Of a stretch of DNA of 29,417 bases, positions 1 to 8,562 are shown piece by piece. The translations under genes and the position numbers were made by a program. The number at the start of each line of letters is the position of its first letter. Positions within the stretch are counted from its first letter, which is position 1. This DNA is from Bog-756 sp038210245. GTDB lineage: Bacteria; Actinomycetota; Acidimicrobiia; Acidimicrobiales; RAAP-2. Below the pieces are notes generated by a model. It worked only from the letters and a program-made list of their open reading frames with translations. It was not told where the DNA came from and did no database searches. Where the stretch lies: positions 1 through 29,417 of the forward strand of contig JBBQWW010000044.1 in the NCBI GenBank assembly GCA_038210245.1. Reading direction: 5' to 3'.

Positions 1-1461
1 GCGACGCCATACGTTGGCACCGAGCACGCCATCCTCCTTGCCTCGTCTTTGGGACCTTCAAGCAGTCCGAAAACTAGGCGGGGGCTGGCGTTGCTCGCGT
101 TAAAGGGTGGTCAGGGCACCCACGGATCAGTCAGGAGAGCCGTTTTTCTGCCGACCCGAGGGTCTGCAGGCGCCTCCTGTTGAATTTGTGCGGCCTCCGC
201 AAGGTAGCGCATCGGTCACGGCTCGTGCCAGTCAGTGGCTGAAGACACCGCTCGAGCGCGAGAATGCCCAGCATGTCAGGTCGCCGCCGTCACTTTGGGA
301 GTGTCAGAGAAAGGCCGTCAGGCCGTTGGGAGGCCAGCTATTGGCACGACGGAGTCCGGCAATTGGCCTCAGAAACCTTCACCGACAAGAAGAGCGCACA
401 GAGTTGGCTCAGCGGTATCGAGACGGACATACGACGTGGAGGTTGGATTGATCCACAAGCCGGTCAGATCCTGTTCTCAGATTTTGCTAGAGGCTGGTTG
501 GCGTCACGGCCGGACTTGCGGCCTCGTTCGGTAATCGTCTACCAGTCGCTCTTGGACCAACACCTGATTCCAGCATTTGGGCCGCTGCCCATTTCGGACG
601 TGGCACCAAGTCAGGTCAGGACCTGGTATGCCCGCCTCGTCTCGGAGAAGCCCGGAGCTGCGCGCAGTGCCTACCGCCTGCTGCGAGCCGTCTTCAACAC
701 TGCCGTCCATGACGAGATCCTTCTCCGGTCACCGTGTCGGGTGGTGAACGGAGGAACCGATCGGACAGTCGAGCGGCCCATGCTCACCGTGGCGGAGGTC
801 CAAGCTCTGACGGATGCCATGCCGCAGAAGCTGCGGGCCGCAGTCTCCTTGGCTGCGTGGGGAGGCTTGCGGCGTGGGGAGGTGCTGGCACTGCGAAGGA
901 AGGACGTTAATCCGATGTGTTCGGCGCTACGGATAGAGAGGGCTCAGATCGAGCTAAGCGATGGGACGGTCCAATTCAACGGGCCGAAGACCGATGCCGG
1001 CGTGCGGACCGTCCATCTGCCCGAGGCGGCCATGGAGCTAATCAACTGCCACTTGGGGGACGCTGTTCCCGACGATCCTGATGCGCTGTTGTTCACCGGC
1101 CAAGGCGGGGGGCCGATGCGGGCCCACATATTGACCACCGCGTTCACGAAGGCCCGAACCGGATGCGGAATCCCTCGCATCCGGTTCCACGACCTCCGGC
1201 ATTTTTCGCTGACTATGGCGGCGGCCGCAGGAGCTAGCACCAGGGAGCTCATGAGCCGAGGCGGCCACTCAACGCCAGCAGCCGCTCTGCGGTACCAGCA
1301 CGCCACCGAGGATCGAGACCGGGCCATCGCTGACGCTCTTTCGGCTCTGGCTGGCGGAACAGTTTCGGACTTGAAAGAGACCAGAACTGCGCGTTCTTCG
1401 CGCCCGTAGCGCGCCCGGAATGGAAATCGGTCGAGAGGAAAAGGCTCTGACCAGGTGAAAG
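1..1461. mobile_element. End of a tRNA-Asn-integrated element (partial)
   Basis: This stretch is the inferred terminal part of an integrated element. It holds a tyrosine recombinase gene whose stop lies 52 bases from the 3' end of a tRNA-Asn gene, the classic arrangement of integrative plasmids, ICEs and prophages that use a tRNA 3' end as attB. The tRNA is intact, so the att core presumably lies within its 3' half (about 1462-1500). Bases 1-263 contain no gene I can support: no excisionase, Rep or prophage gene is visible. The second att copy is not in the window, so the element must extend to the left. Base composition looks lower in GC than the chromosome to the right. Confidence 0.6.
264..1409 (+). 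CDS. Tyrosine recombinase / site-specific integrase
   Basis: The product (381 aa) should catalyse integration and excision of the element at the tRNA-Asn gene. The N-terminal ~60 residues look like an arm-type DNA-binding domain (GSVRERPSGRWEASYW). A SAM-like core-binding domain follows at about 70-165, then the catalytic domain. Catalytic residues are visible: first Arg in WGGLRRGEVLALR, the beta-hairpin Lys in GPKTDAG, the HDLRH box, GHST, and the Tyr nucleophile in ALRYQH near the C terminus. Length and order fit phage/pSAM2-type integrases. The ATG at 264 has only a weak ribosome site, and an in-frame ATG at 273 is an alternative. No excisionase gene is visible upstream, so the directionality factor may lie to the left or be absent. 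Confidence 0.93.
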   Translation: MPSMSGRRRHFGSVRERPSGRWEASYWHDGVRQLASETFTDKKSAQSWLSGIETDIRRGGWIDPQAGQILFSDFARGWLASRPDLRPRSVIVYQSLLDQHLIPAFGPLPISDVAPSQVRTWYARLVSEKPGAARSAYRLLRAVFNTAVHDEILLRSPCRVVNGGTDRTVERPMLTVAEVQALTDAMPQKLRAAVSLAAWGGLRRGEVLALRRKDVNPMCSALRIERAQIELSDGTVQFNGPKTDAGVRTVHLPEAAMELINCHLGDAVPDDPDALLFTGQGGGPMRAHILTTAFTKARTGCGIPRIRFHDLRHFSLTMAAAAGASTRELMSRGGHSTPAAALRYQHATEDRDRAIADALSALAGGTVSDLKETRTARSSRP

Positions 1462-1534
1462 CTCCGGGGGAGAGACTCGAACTCTCAACCTAGCGGTTAA
1501 CAGCCGCTCGCTCTGCCGATTGAGCTACCCCGGA
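1462..1534 (-). tRNA. tRNA-Asn (anticodon GTT)
   Basis: Read on the minus strand, the 73 bases fold as a full cloverleaf: acceptor TCCGGGG/CCCCGGA, D stem GCTC/GAGC, anticodon stem AGCGG/CCGCT with loop CTGTTAA (anticodon GTT), variable loop AGGTT, T stem GAGAG/CTCTC with loop TTCGAGT, discriminator G. The 3' CCA is not encoded. A possible -10 box (TAATCT on the minus strand, 1576-1581) lies about 42 bases upstream, with no clear -35. The 3' end abuts the integrase region, so this gene is the likely attB site and was restored by the element on integration. Confidence 0.96.
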
Positions 1535-1645
1535 AGGAGCACCGACCGAGGTCTCTGTCCTCGGCGTGCCTGTGGAGATTAGCCGGTGGCAGCCCACCCG
1601 ATGGGCAAAGGTGCGCCGTCGCACCACGGGGGGCACAATAGGTCG

Positions 1646-1999
1646 GTGAAGTTCCGCATCGGCACCGCCATCGCCTTCGGGTTGGGCTATGTCCTGGGCT
1701 CCCGGGCCGGACGTGAGCGGTATCTCCAGATCACCCGAGCCGCCCGGCAGTTGGGCAGCTCAGCCCCGGTGGCCGGGACCACCACCCTGGTCACGGAGAA
1801 GTCCAAGGCGGTGGCCGCCCTCGGGGTGGAGCGGATGAAAGACACCATCGGGGTGCGGCTGGGTTGGCGCAACGGGGATCAGGCTGCTGACGCCATCGCC
1901 CTCGATCTGGCCGAGGACCTGGCCACCGCCCTCAACAGCCGGCGCCAGCTACCCAACCGCCGCCGCGCCGACGACCGCCGGAGCGACTCGGCCCACTGA
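1646..1999 (+). CDS. Small single-TM protein with YVLGSRAGRERY motif
   Basis: This small protein (117 aa) has one N-terminal hydrophobic segment (about residues 4-18, FRIGTAIAFGLGYVLG) followed at once by the basic motif SRAGRERY. That arrangement is common in actinobacterial proteins of unknown function that resemble the YtxH family. The rest is amphipathic and helical, ending in an Arg/Asp-rich tail. I chose the GTG at 1646 because the hydrophobic segment then starts directly after the initiator. In-frame starts at 1586 (GTG) and 1601 (ATG) would add up to 20 residues that look unlike a leader. It converges on the sigma factor gene with only 23 bases between them. The function is unknown; a membrane-anchored stress or envelope role is possible but not shown. 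Confidence 0.7.
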   Translation: MKFRIGTAIAFGLGYVLGSRAGRERYLQITRAARQLGSSAPVAGTTTLVTEKSKAVAALGVERMKDTIGVRLGWRNGDQAADAIALDLAEDLATALNSRRQLPNRRRADDRRSDSAH

Positions 2000-2022
2000 G
2001 GTCGGCGGGCACTCCCTCGCCG

Positions 2023-3471
2023 TCAGGCCTCGTCGAGGTAGTCCCGTAGGAGCTGGGCGGACTCGGGACGCCGCAGCTTGGCCAGGGTCTTGGCCTCGAT
2101 CTGGCGGATCCGCTCCCGGGTCACCCCGAAGGCCTTCCCCACCTCCTCGAGCGTCCGGATCTTGCCGTCCTCCAACCCGAACCGGAGCCGGACCACGTCC
2201 TGCTCGCGTGGAGAGAGGTGACCCAGCGCCTCGCGCACGGCATCGTCCAGCATCATCCGGGCGGCGGCGTCGTCGGGCACGACCGCTTCGCGGTCCTCGA
2301 TCAGGTCAGACAGGCTGAAGTCGTCCTCGTCACCCATGGGCTGTTCGAGCGAAATGGTGTCCTGGTTGATCCGCTGGATTTCCCGCACGCGCTCGATGGA
2401 GAAGTCGACCCTACCGGCCACCTCTTCGGCGCTGGGCTCCCGTCCGAGCTCTTGGAGCAGCTGGCGCTGGGCCCAGACCACCTTGTTGATGGTCTCCACC
2501 ATGTGGACAGGGATACGGATGGTCCGGGCCTGGTCGGCGATGGCCCGGGTGATGGCCTGTCGGATCCACCAGGTGGCATAGGTCGAGAACTTGAACCCCT
2601 TGGTGTGATCGAACTTCTCGACCGCCCGCATCAGGCCCAGGTTGCCCTCCTGGATCAAGTCAAGGAAGGCCAGTCCACGGTTCCGGTACCGCTTGGCGAT
2701 GGAGACCACCAGCCGCAGGTTGGCCTCGATCAACGCCTCCTTGGCCATGAGGCCCCGGCGCACCATCACCCGGTCGGCGGCCCGTCCGTTGTAGGCCTCA
2801 CCGCTGGTTTCGTGCTCGGCCAGGCGCTGGGCCGCCTCGTTGCCGGCCACGATCCGCTCGGCCAGTTCCACCTCCAACGCCGCATCCAGGAGCTTGACCT
2901 TGCCGATCTCCTTCAGGTACATGTGCACGGGATCGGCGGCCGATCCCCGGAACCCGTCGGTGTCCGAATACCCGTCCTTGGCCGCCCCCCGACGTGGGCC
3001 CCGGTCCTTCTTGACCGGGGCCGGCTTGTCCGTCCTGGCGACGTCCGGCGAATCAACCCCCGCTCCCGAGTGGCCGTTCCGGCGGATCGGTTCGCGAACG
3101 GGCTCGAGGGCTACGATGCGTGGCGGCGGTGGCCCGGCATCCGACGGCCCGTTCGGGTGGGCGGCGAGGTCATCCCGCAGCCGACCCGAGAGGTCCTCGG
3201 CCATGGCCCCGGTCATCGGAACCACCGTGGTCTCCCCGGTGTCGTAGGTGAACTCGATACCGGCCTGCTGGATCCGGTCCACCACATCGGCAATGAGTTC
3301 TGCGCTCAGCTCCACCGAGCGGAGGACGGTCATCACGTCGTCTTGGGTCAGTCCGCCCCGGGCCCGGCCCATCCGGATGAGCGCGTCGAACTGCTCAGCC
3401 GGGAGCACGGCCAGCACGCTCCCCGGTGCCGGCGTTGATAACACCGGTGGAACCTCGATGGTCTCGGACAT
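2023..3471 (-). CDS. rpoD: Principal RNA polymerase sigma factor (RpoD/SigA/HrdB type)
   Basis: This is the primary sigma-70 factor, which directs RNA polymerase to housekeeping promoters. With the start at 3471 it has 482 aa. Region 1.1-like sequence lies at about 23-77, followed by a Pro/Lys-rich linker (105-175). Region 1.2 is at about 180-208 (ADPVHMYLKEIG). Region 2 is at 245-315, with the diagnostic FLDLIQEGNLGLMRAVEKFD and FSTYATWWIRQAI. Region 3 is at about 325-400. Region 4 is at 412-480, with the -35-binding helix in GVTRERIRQIEAK. The open frame extends upstream to 3615, but that would overlap the end of dnaG by over 100 bases. MSETIEVPP at 3471 leaves a 35-base gap after dnaG. The dnaG-rpoD pairing is a conserved macromolecular-synthesis arrangement. 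Confidence 0.95.
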   Translation of the reverse strand: MSETIEVPPVLSTPAPGSVLAVLPAEQFDALIRMGRARGGLTQDDVMTVLRSVELSAELIADVVDRIQQAGIEFTYDTGETTVVPMTGAMAEDLSGRLRDDLAAHPNGPSDAGPPPPRIVALEPVREPIRRNGHSGAGVDSPDVARTDKPAPVKKDRGPRRGAAKDGYSDTDGFRGSAADPVHMYLKEIGKVKLLDAALEVELAERIVAGNEAAQRLAEHETSGEAYNGRAADRVMVRRGLMAKEALIEANLRLVVSIAKRYRNRGLAFLDLIQEGNLGLMRAVEKFDHTKGFKFSTYATWWIRQAITRAIADQARTIRIPVHMVETINKVVWAQRQLLQELGREPSAEEVAGRVDFSIERVREIQRINQDTISLEQPMGDEDDFSLSDLIEDREAVVPDDAAARMMLDDAVREALGHLSPREQDVVRLRFGLEDGKIRTLEEVGKAFGVTRERIRQIEAKTLAKLRRPESAQLLRDYLDEA

Positions 3472-3506
3472 CGGGAGCCCCGTGGGCGACACCACCGGCC
3501 TGGCGA

Positions 3507-5474
3507 TCACGATCCGTGTCCCGGAGAATCCGTCTGTGCCCTCACCACCAGCCAGGCTACCAACCTGGCCGTGGCTGCGACTGAGGCGTTCGGATCGTCC
3601 AGTTCCTGGACCCATGCGGCCACCTGTGCCGCCTCGGCTGCCGCCGCACCCGAGGTCCGGGCTTCCCCGGTGATCACGATGAGTTCACCCCGGGCCGCGT
3701 CCCTGACCAGCTGCAGAATCACCTCGTCGGGCTGCCCCCGGGGCTCCTCCACGGTGAGGCGGACCAGCAGGGCCCGCACTTCGGGGGGGGCCTCCTCGAT
3801 GACCTGGTGGAGGGGAGCGGTGCCCGCCCCGGCCAGGACCTCGAAGGCCGACCGCTGCAGATCGTCCCGGAAGAGGGCGGCCTCCATGCGGTCCGCCACC
3901 TCCTCGGGTCGGTGTATCGCCAGCCGGAGGGCCTCGAGGCCTGGTCGGAACTCGTGAGGGGATCGGCCGGTGGCCGACCGCCGGGCGCCCGGGCGCCCCG
4001 ATCCTTCGTCGTCGGGCCAGACTCCGGCGCCGTCGAAGCCGTCAGCGGCCCACTCACTATCCGCGTCGGGCTCCCGAACCCACGGATCGTCCGGGGACCC
4101 CGGGGCCGCGCCCCGACGTCGGGCCCCACCTCCGCTGCTCGGCGGCCCGGCCCCTCGCCGGCCACGGGAGGCCGACTCGTCGGGCCGGGGCCCGTCGCGT
4201 CGGATCTGCTCCAGCCGCTCCCGGAGGAGGAGTGGCTCGAGGCGGCACCGCTCGGCTACCTGCATCAGGTACTGGTCCCGCACCAGGTTGTCGGGGTGCT
4301 CGGCCACCGCCGCCAGCGCTGAGTCGGCGGCCCGGGCCCGTCCTTCGGGGGTGCCCAGCTCGGCTGCGTCCAGGATTCGCTCCACCCGGAACTGGAGGAA
4401 CGGCTTGGCCCCCTCGATGGCCGCCCGCAGACCTTCGGGGTCCTGGCGGGCCAGTTCGCCGGGGTCGGAGCCGAGGGGCAGGGCGGCCACGGCCACGTCG
4501 ATGGACAGCTTTCGCTCCCACTCGTAGAAGCGGCCGGCAGCGGCCTGGCCGGCGCCGTCGGCGTCGAAGGCCAGGACCACCCGGGAGGCAAAGCCCCGCA
4601 GGAGCTTCACGTGTTCTTCGGCCAGGGCCGTCCCGCAGGTGGCCACGGCCCGCTTCACGCCGGCCCCGAACAGTCCGATGACGTCGGTGTAGCCCTCACA
4701 CACCACCACCTCGTCGGAGGCGATGATCTCCTGCTTGGCCCAGTTGAGGGCGTAGAGGGTCTTCCGCTTGGAGTAGATGGGGGTCTCGGTCGAGTTCTTG
4801 TACTTGGCGGGATCGGAGCTCCCGGGCAGCACCCGCCCGCCCAGGGCCACCGGATGGCCGGAAGGATCGCAGATGGGGAACAGGACCCGGGCCCGGAAGG
4901 CGTCCTGTAGTCGTTGCCGCCGGTTGACGAACCCGAGCCCGGCCCCGACGGCGATCTCCTCGCTCAGGGCCAGCCCCTGGCACAGGGCGTCCCAGTCGTC
5001 GGGGGCCCATCCCATCCGGAACCGTCGGACCACCTCGCCGTCGTAGCCGCGACTGCGCAGGTAGTCCCGGGCCTGGCCGGCGTCGGCGGAGGTCAGGAGG
5101 CGCTGGTGGTACCACTCCGTCGCTTGTTCCATGGCGTCGAGGAAGACCTTGCGCCGCTGGCTGTCCCGGCCCGAGTTGGCGTCCTCACGGATGGGTATTC
5201 CGGCCTTGTCGGCCAGCTGGCGGACGGCGTCGACGAAGTCGAGGTGCTCGATGGCCCGAACGAAGCTGATGGCGTCGCCCTTGGCCTGGCAGCCGAAGCA
5301 GTAGTAGAAGCCCTCGTCGGCGTTGACGCTGAAGGAGGGGGTCTTCTCGCCGTGGAACGGGCACAGGCCCACCCATCGCCTCCCCTGGCGCTTCAGGGCG
5401 GCGTGCTCCCCGATCAGGGCGACGATGTCAGTCTCGGCCCGGACCCGGGCCACGTCCTCGTCGGGGATGCCCAT
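3507..5474 (-). CDS. dnaG: DNA primase
   Basis: DnaG (655 aa) synthesises RNA primers at the replication fork. The N-terminal CHC2 zinc finger is complete: C38 and H41 in CPFHGEKTPSF, C59 and C62 in CFGCQAKGD. The catalytic core follows, with a TOPRIM domain carrying the acidic Glu (E260 in VCEGYTD) and the DxD pair D304/D306 in AFDADGAG. A long disordered linker rich in Arg, Gly, Pro and Asp spans about 440-520. The C-terminal ~130 residues look helical and should be the helicase (DnaB)-binding domain. The linker is longer and more charged than in enterobacterial DnaG. It lies directly upstream of rpoD in the same direction, probably co-transcribed. Confidence 0.96.
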   Translation of the reverse strand: MGIPDEDVARVRAETDIVALIGEHAALKRQGRRWVGLCPFHGEKTPSFSVNADEGFYYCFGCQAKGDAISFVRAIEHLDFVDAVRQLADKAGIPIREDANSGRDSQRRKVFLDAMEQATEWYHQRLLTSADAGQARDYLRSRGYDGEVVRRFRMGWAPDDWDALCQGLALSEEIAVGAGLGFVNRRQRLQDAFRARVLFPICDPSGHPVALGGRVLPGSSDPAKYKNSTETPIYSKRKTLYALNWAKQEIIASDEVVVCEGYTDVIGLFGAGVKRAVATCGTALAEEHVKLLRGFASRVVLAFDADGAGQAAAGRFYEWERKLSIDVAVAALPLGSDPGELARQDPEGLRAAIEGAKPFLQFRVERILDAAELGTPEGRARAADSALAAVAEHPDNLVRDQYLMQVAERCRLEPLLLRERLEQIRRDGPRPDESASRGRRGAGPPSSGGGARRRGAAPGSPDDPWVREPDADSEWAADGFDGAGVWPDDEGSGRPGARRSATGRSPHEFRPGLEALRLAIHRPEEVADRMEAALFRDDLQRSAFEVLAGAGTAPLHQVIEEAPPEVRALLVRLTVEEPRGQPDEVILQLVRDAARGELIVITGEARTSGAAAAEAAQVAAWVQELDDPNASVAATARLVAWLVVRAQTDSPGHGS

Positions 5475-5526
5475 GGGTGATGACGGTACCGCGTGAACGA
5501 CGGACTCCGTCCGCCCAGCACCCGCC

Positions 5527-5550
5527 CGGGCCCGCGATGATCGGGGCCCG
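5527..5550. terminator. GC-rich hairpin upstream of dnaG
   Basis: The arms CGGGCCC and GGGCCCG form a perfect 7-bp stem with a 10-base loop in the ppdK-dnaG spacer. There is no T-run. It could be a second, distal terminator for ppdK or a structure in the dnaG leader. Assignment is by position and stem strength only. Confidence 0.3.
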
Positions 5551-5623
5551 CTGAGCTGAGCTGGGCGTCCGCTCTCGACAGGTGAGGGCGGTCACGGACC
5601 GCAGCGGGACCGGCCGGCTCCGA

Positions 5624-5638
5624 GCCCGGTCCCCGGGC
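5624..5638 (-). terminator. Candidate terminator hairpin after ppdK
   Basis: The arms GCCCGG and CCGGGC form a perfect 6-bp stem with a 3-base loop, 7 bases past the ppdK stop codon. No T-tract follows, as is common for terminators in high-GC actinobacteria. The 171-base spacer 5475-5645 otherwise contains only the second hairpin at 5527-5550 and presumably the dnaG promoter, which I cannot place. Confidence 0.35.
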
Positions 5639-5645
5639 CGCCGGA

Positions 5646-8375
5646 CTACCGCTTGGCCTTGGCCTTGGCCTTGGTGGTGGCCTTGGGGGCCGACTTGGCC
5701 GACTTGGCGCCGGCTCCCGACTTGACCCGGGTGAGTCCAGCCAGCACGGCCTGGGCGGCGGCCAGCCGGGCGATGGGAACCCGGAAGGGCGAACAGCTCA
5801 CGTAGTCCAGACCAGCGGCGGCGAAGGTGGCGATGGACTCGGGGTCGCCCCCGTGCTCACCGCACACCCCGATCTTGAGGGTCGGGCGGGTGGCCCGTCC
5901 CCGCTCCACGCCGAGGCGCACCAGCTCACCGACCCCGTCGGGATCCACCACCTCGAACGGGTTCCGCTTGAGTAGGCCCTGCTCGAGGTAGGCCGACATC
6001 ATCCGACCCTCCACATCGTCCCGGCTGAAGCCGAAGGTCATCTGGGTGAGGTCGTTGGTCCCGAAGGAGAAGAAGTCGGCCACCTCGGCGATCTCGCCGG
6101 CCCGCAGGGCGGCCCGGGGGGTCTCGATCATGGTTCCGATGAGCACCTCCATCTTGCCGGGGTCAGCCCCGGTCGTCCCGGTGGCGGCCAGAGCCTCACC
6201 GATGGCCGCTTCCACCCAGGATCGGGCCAGGGCCAGCTCCTCGCGGGACACGGTCAGCGGGATCATGATCTCCACGATCGGGTGACCACCAGCCGCCACC
6301 CGGTCCAGGGCCGCTTCCATCAGGGCCCGCACCTGCATGGCGTAGAGGCCGGGCTTGATCACTCCGAGACGCACCCCGCGGGTGCCCAACATGGGGTTGT
6401 ACTCGTGCCAGGTCTTGGCCGCCTCGTAGAGGAGGGACTCCTCCTCGGTCAGTCCGGTGGTGGCCTCCTTGATGGCCAGCTCCTGGGTATCGGGCAGGAA
6501 CTCGTGCAGGGGCGGGTCGAGCAACCGGATGGTCACCGGCAGGGCGTCCATGGCTTCGAGGATCTCCACGAAGTCCGAGCGCTGGGCCACCCGCAGGGCC
6601 TCCAAGGCCCGCTCCTCCTCCTGCGGCGTGGAGGCCAGGATCATCTTTCGCACGATGGGCAGGCGGTCCTCGGCCAGGAACATGTGCTCGGTCCGGCACA
6701 GCCCGATACCCTCGGCCCCGTGACGGCGGGCGTTGGCCGCGTCGGGCCCGGTGTCGGCGTTGGCCCGGACGCCGAGGTGCCCGGCCCGGACCTCGTCGGC
6801 CCAGCCCAGGATGGTCTCGAACTCGGGGGGGGTCTCCCCGGCGGCCACCGGGACCTGTCCCAACATGACGGTTCCGTTGGTGCCGTCCACCGAGATCCAG
6901 TCGCCCTCGTTGACCACGGTGTCCCCCACGGCGAACGAGGAGCCCGAGATGCGCAGCACCTCGGCCCCGACCACGGCCGGCTTGCCCCATCCCCGGGCCA
7001 CGACGGCGGCGTGGCTGACCAGCCCACCGCGGGCGGTCAGGATGCCCTCGGCGGCCAGCATGCCGTGGACGTCCTCAGGTGAGGTCTCGCTGCGGACCAG
7101 GACCACCTGCTCGCCCCGCTCGGCCGCGGCCTGGGCATCGTCAGCAGTCAGGTAGACACGCCCCACGGCGGCGCCCGGGGACGCCCCGAGGCCCCGGGCC
7201 AACACGGTGTGGCCCGTCCCGGAGAACTGCGGGTGGAGGACCTGCTCGAGGTGCTCACCGGTGACCCGGTCCAGGGCCTCCTCCTTGGACAGCTTGATGG
7301 TCTTCTCCCCGACCATGTCCACCGCCATCTTGAGGGCGGCCCGACCGGTGCGCTTGCCCACCCGGGTCTGGAGCATCCACAACTTGCCCTGCTCGATGGT
7401 GAACTCGGTATCGCACATGTCCCGGTAGTGGGCCTCCAGCCGGCCGAAGATACCCAGGAGCTCGGCGTGGATGGTCGGGAATTCGTCCTTCAGGGCGGAC
7501 AGGGGCTCGGTGTTCCGGATCCCGGCCACGACGTCCTCTCCTTGGGCGTTGACCAGGAAGTCGCCGTACTCGCCGGTGGCGCCGGTGGCCGGGTCGCGAG
7601 TGAAACCGACACCGGTGCCGGAGGTGTCGTCGCGGTTGCCGAACACCATGGCCTGCACGTTGACCGCGGTGCCGAGGTCGTGGGCGATGCGCTCGCGAAC
7701 CCGGTAGGCGACGGCGCGGGGGCCCTCCCACGAGGCGAAGACCGCCTCGATGGCACCGCGCAGCTGCTCGTCGGGATCCTGGGGGAACGGCGACCCGGTG
7801 TGACGCTCCACGATCTGCTGGTAGGCGTCCACCAGGTAGCGGAGCAGCTCGACAGGAACCCCGGCGTCCGAGGTGGTGCCGGCCAACTCCTTGGCCGCCT
7901 CCAGCAGCGTGTCGAACTCGTCTCCGGGGATGTTCAACACGATGCGGCCGTACATGGCGATGAAGCGCCGGTAGGAGTCGAAGGCGAACCGTTCGTCGTC
8001 GGTCTGCTTGGCCAGTCCCTCGACGGAGTGGTCGTTGAGGCCCAGATTGAGGACGGTGTCCATCATCCCCGGCATGGAGAACTTGGCGCCGGACCGCACC
8101 GAGACCAGCAGGGGGTCACCGGGGTCACCGATGCGCTTCCCCATCGTCTTCTCCAGACGGGTGCGGGCCTTGGCCACCTCGGCGGTGAGACCCTCGGGCC
8201 AGCCACCCTCCATGTAGGCCCGACAGGCGGTGGTACCGAGGGTGAAGCCGGGCGGGACCGGCAGTTCGAGCACCGAGGTCATCTCGGCCAGGTTGGCCCC
8301 CTTGCCCCCGAGGAGGTCCTTCATCTCCATGGGAGGCTTGCGGTGGGCATGGTCGAAGTCGAAGACGAAGGGCAT
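5646..8375 (-). CDS. ppdK: Pyruvate, phosphate dikinase
   Basis: This enzyme interconverts pyruvate + ATP + Pi with phosphoenolpyruvate + AMP + PPi in the cytosol. With the start at MPFVFDF it has 909 aa, close to the usual ~880-900. An AGGAG lies 11 bases upstream; the frame opens further up, to 8438. The N-terminal ATP-grasp region includes GGKGANLAEM. The phosphocarrier His is H455 in GGLVSHAAVVARG, and the C-terminal PEP/pyruvate barrel carries GTNDLTQ and the catalytic Cys C838 in GVCGEHGGDP. Known family numbering (His455 in Clostridium symbiosum) agrees. Two oddities: the residue two before the catalytic His, a regulatory Thr in plant enzymes, is Val here, and the C terminus carries a Lys/Ala-rich tail (about 25 residues ending KATTKAKAKAKR). 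Confidence 0.95.
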   Translation of the reverse strand: MPFVFDFDHAHRKPPMEMKDLLGGKGANLAEMTSVLELPVPPGFTLGTTACRAYMEGGWPEGLTAEVAKARTRLEKTMGKRIGDPGDPLLVSVRSGAKFSMPGMMDTVLNLGLNDHSVEGLAKQTDDERFAFDSYRRFIAMYGRIVLNIPGDEFDTLLEAAKELAGTTSDAGVPVELLRYLVDAYQQIVERHTGSPFPQDPDEQLRGAIEAVFASWEGPRAVAYRVRERIAHDLGTAVNVQAMVFGNRDDTSGTGVGFTRDPATGATGEYGDFLVNAQGEDVVAGIRNTEPLSALKDEFPTIHAELLGIFGRLEAHYRDMCDTEFTIEQGKLWMLQTRVGKRTGRAALKMAVDMVGEKTIKLSKEEALDRVTGEHLEQVLHPQFSGTGHTVLARGLGASPGAAVGRVYLTADDAQAAAERGEQVVLVRSETSPEDVHGMLAAEGILTARGGLVSHAAVVARGWGKPAVVGAEVLRISGSSFAVGDTVVNEGDWISVDGTNGTVMLGQVPVAAGETPPEFETILGWADEVRAGHLGVRANADTGPDAANARRHGAEGIGLCRTEHMFLAEDRLPIVRKMILASTPQEEERALEALRVAQRSDFVEILEAMDALPVTIRLLDPPLHEFLPDTQELAIKEATTGLTEEESLLYEAAKTWHEYNPMLGTRGVRLGVIKPGLYAMQVRALMEAALDRVAAGGHPIVEIMIPLTVSREELALARSWVEAAIGEALAATGTTGADPGKMEVLIGTMIETPRAALRAGEIAEVADFFSFGTNDLTQMTFGFSRDDVEGRMMSAYLEQGLLKRNPFEVVDPDGVGELVRLGVERGRATRPTLKIGVCGEHGGDPESIATFAAAGLDYVSCSPFRVPIARLAAAQAVLAGLTRVKSGAGAKSAKSAPKATTKAKAKAKR

Positions 8376-8562
8376 CGGTGCGGGGGCTCCTGGACTGGAT
8401 TCGGAGGGGATTCGGACCGGCGGACGCCCGCCGGCCACAGCCCCCCAGCCTACCTGGCGCCTGTCGGCACCATCGACGCACCGAAAGGCACCGGGGCCGG
8501 ACCGGGGACATCTCCCCCGTGGGAGCCGGCCGTGGCGGTCGTCGGCCGGAGGTCGGAACCCG

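Noticed and set aside
107..451. 114-codon frame upstream of and overlapping the integrase, considered as an excisionase
   Set aside because: No HTH pattern, an unlikely composition, and it overlaps the integrase start by nearly 200 bases.
2003..2022. CGGCG/CGCCG stem between the YtxH-like gene and rpoD as a shared terminator
   Set aside because: Only 5 bp with a 10-base loop and no T-run; expected often by chance at this GC content.
2218..3438. 406-codon plus-strand frame opposite the sigma factor gene
   Set aside because: It is antisense to well-conserved sigma regions and has no recognisable domain.
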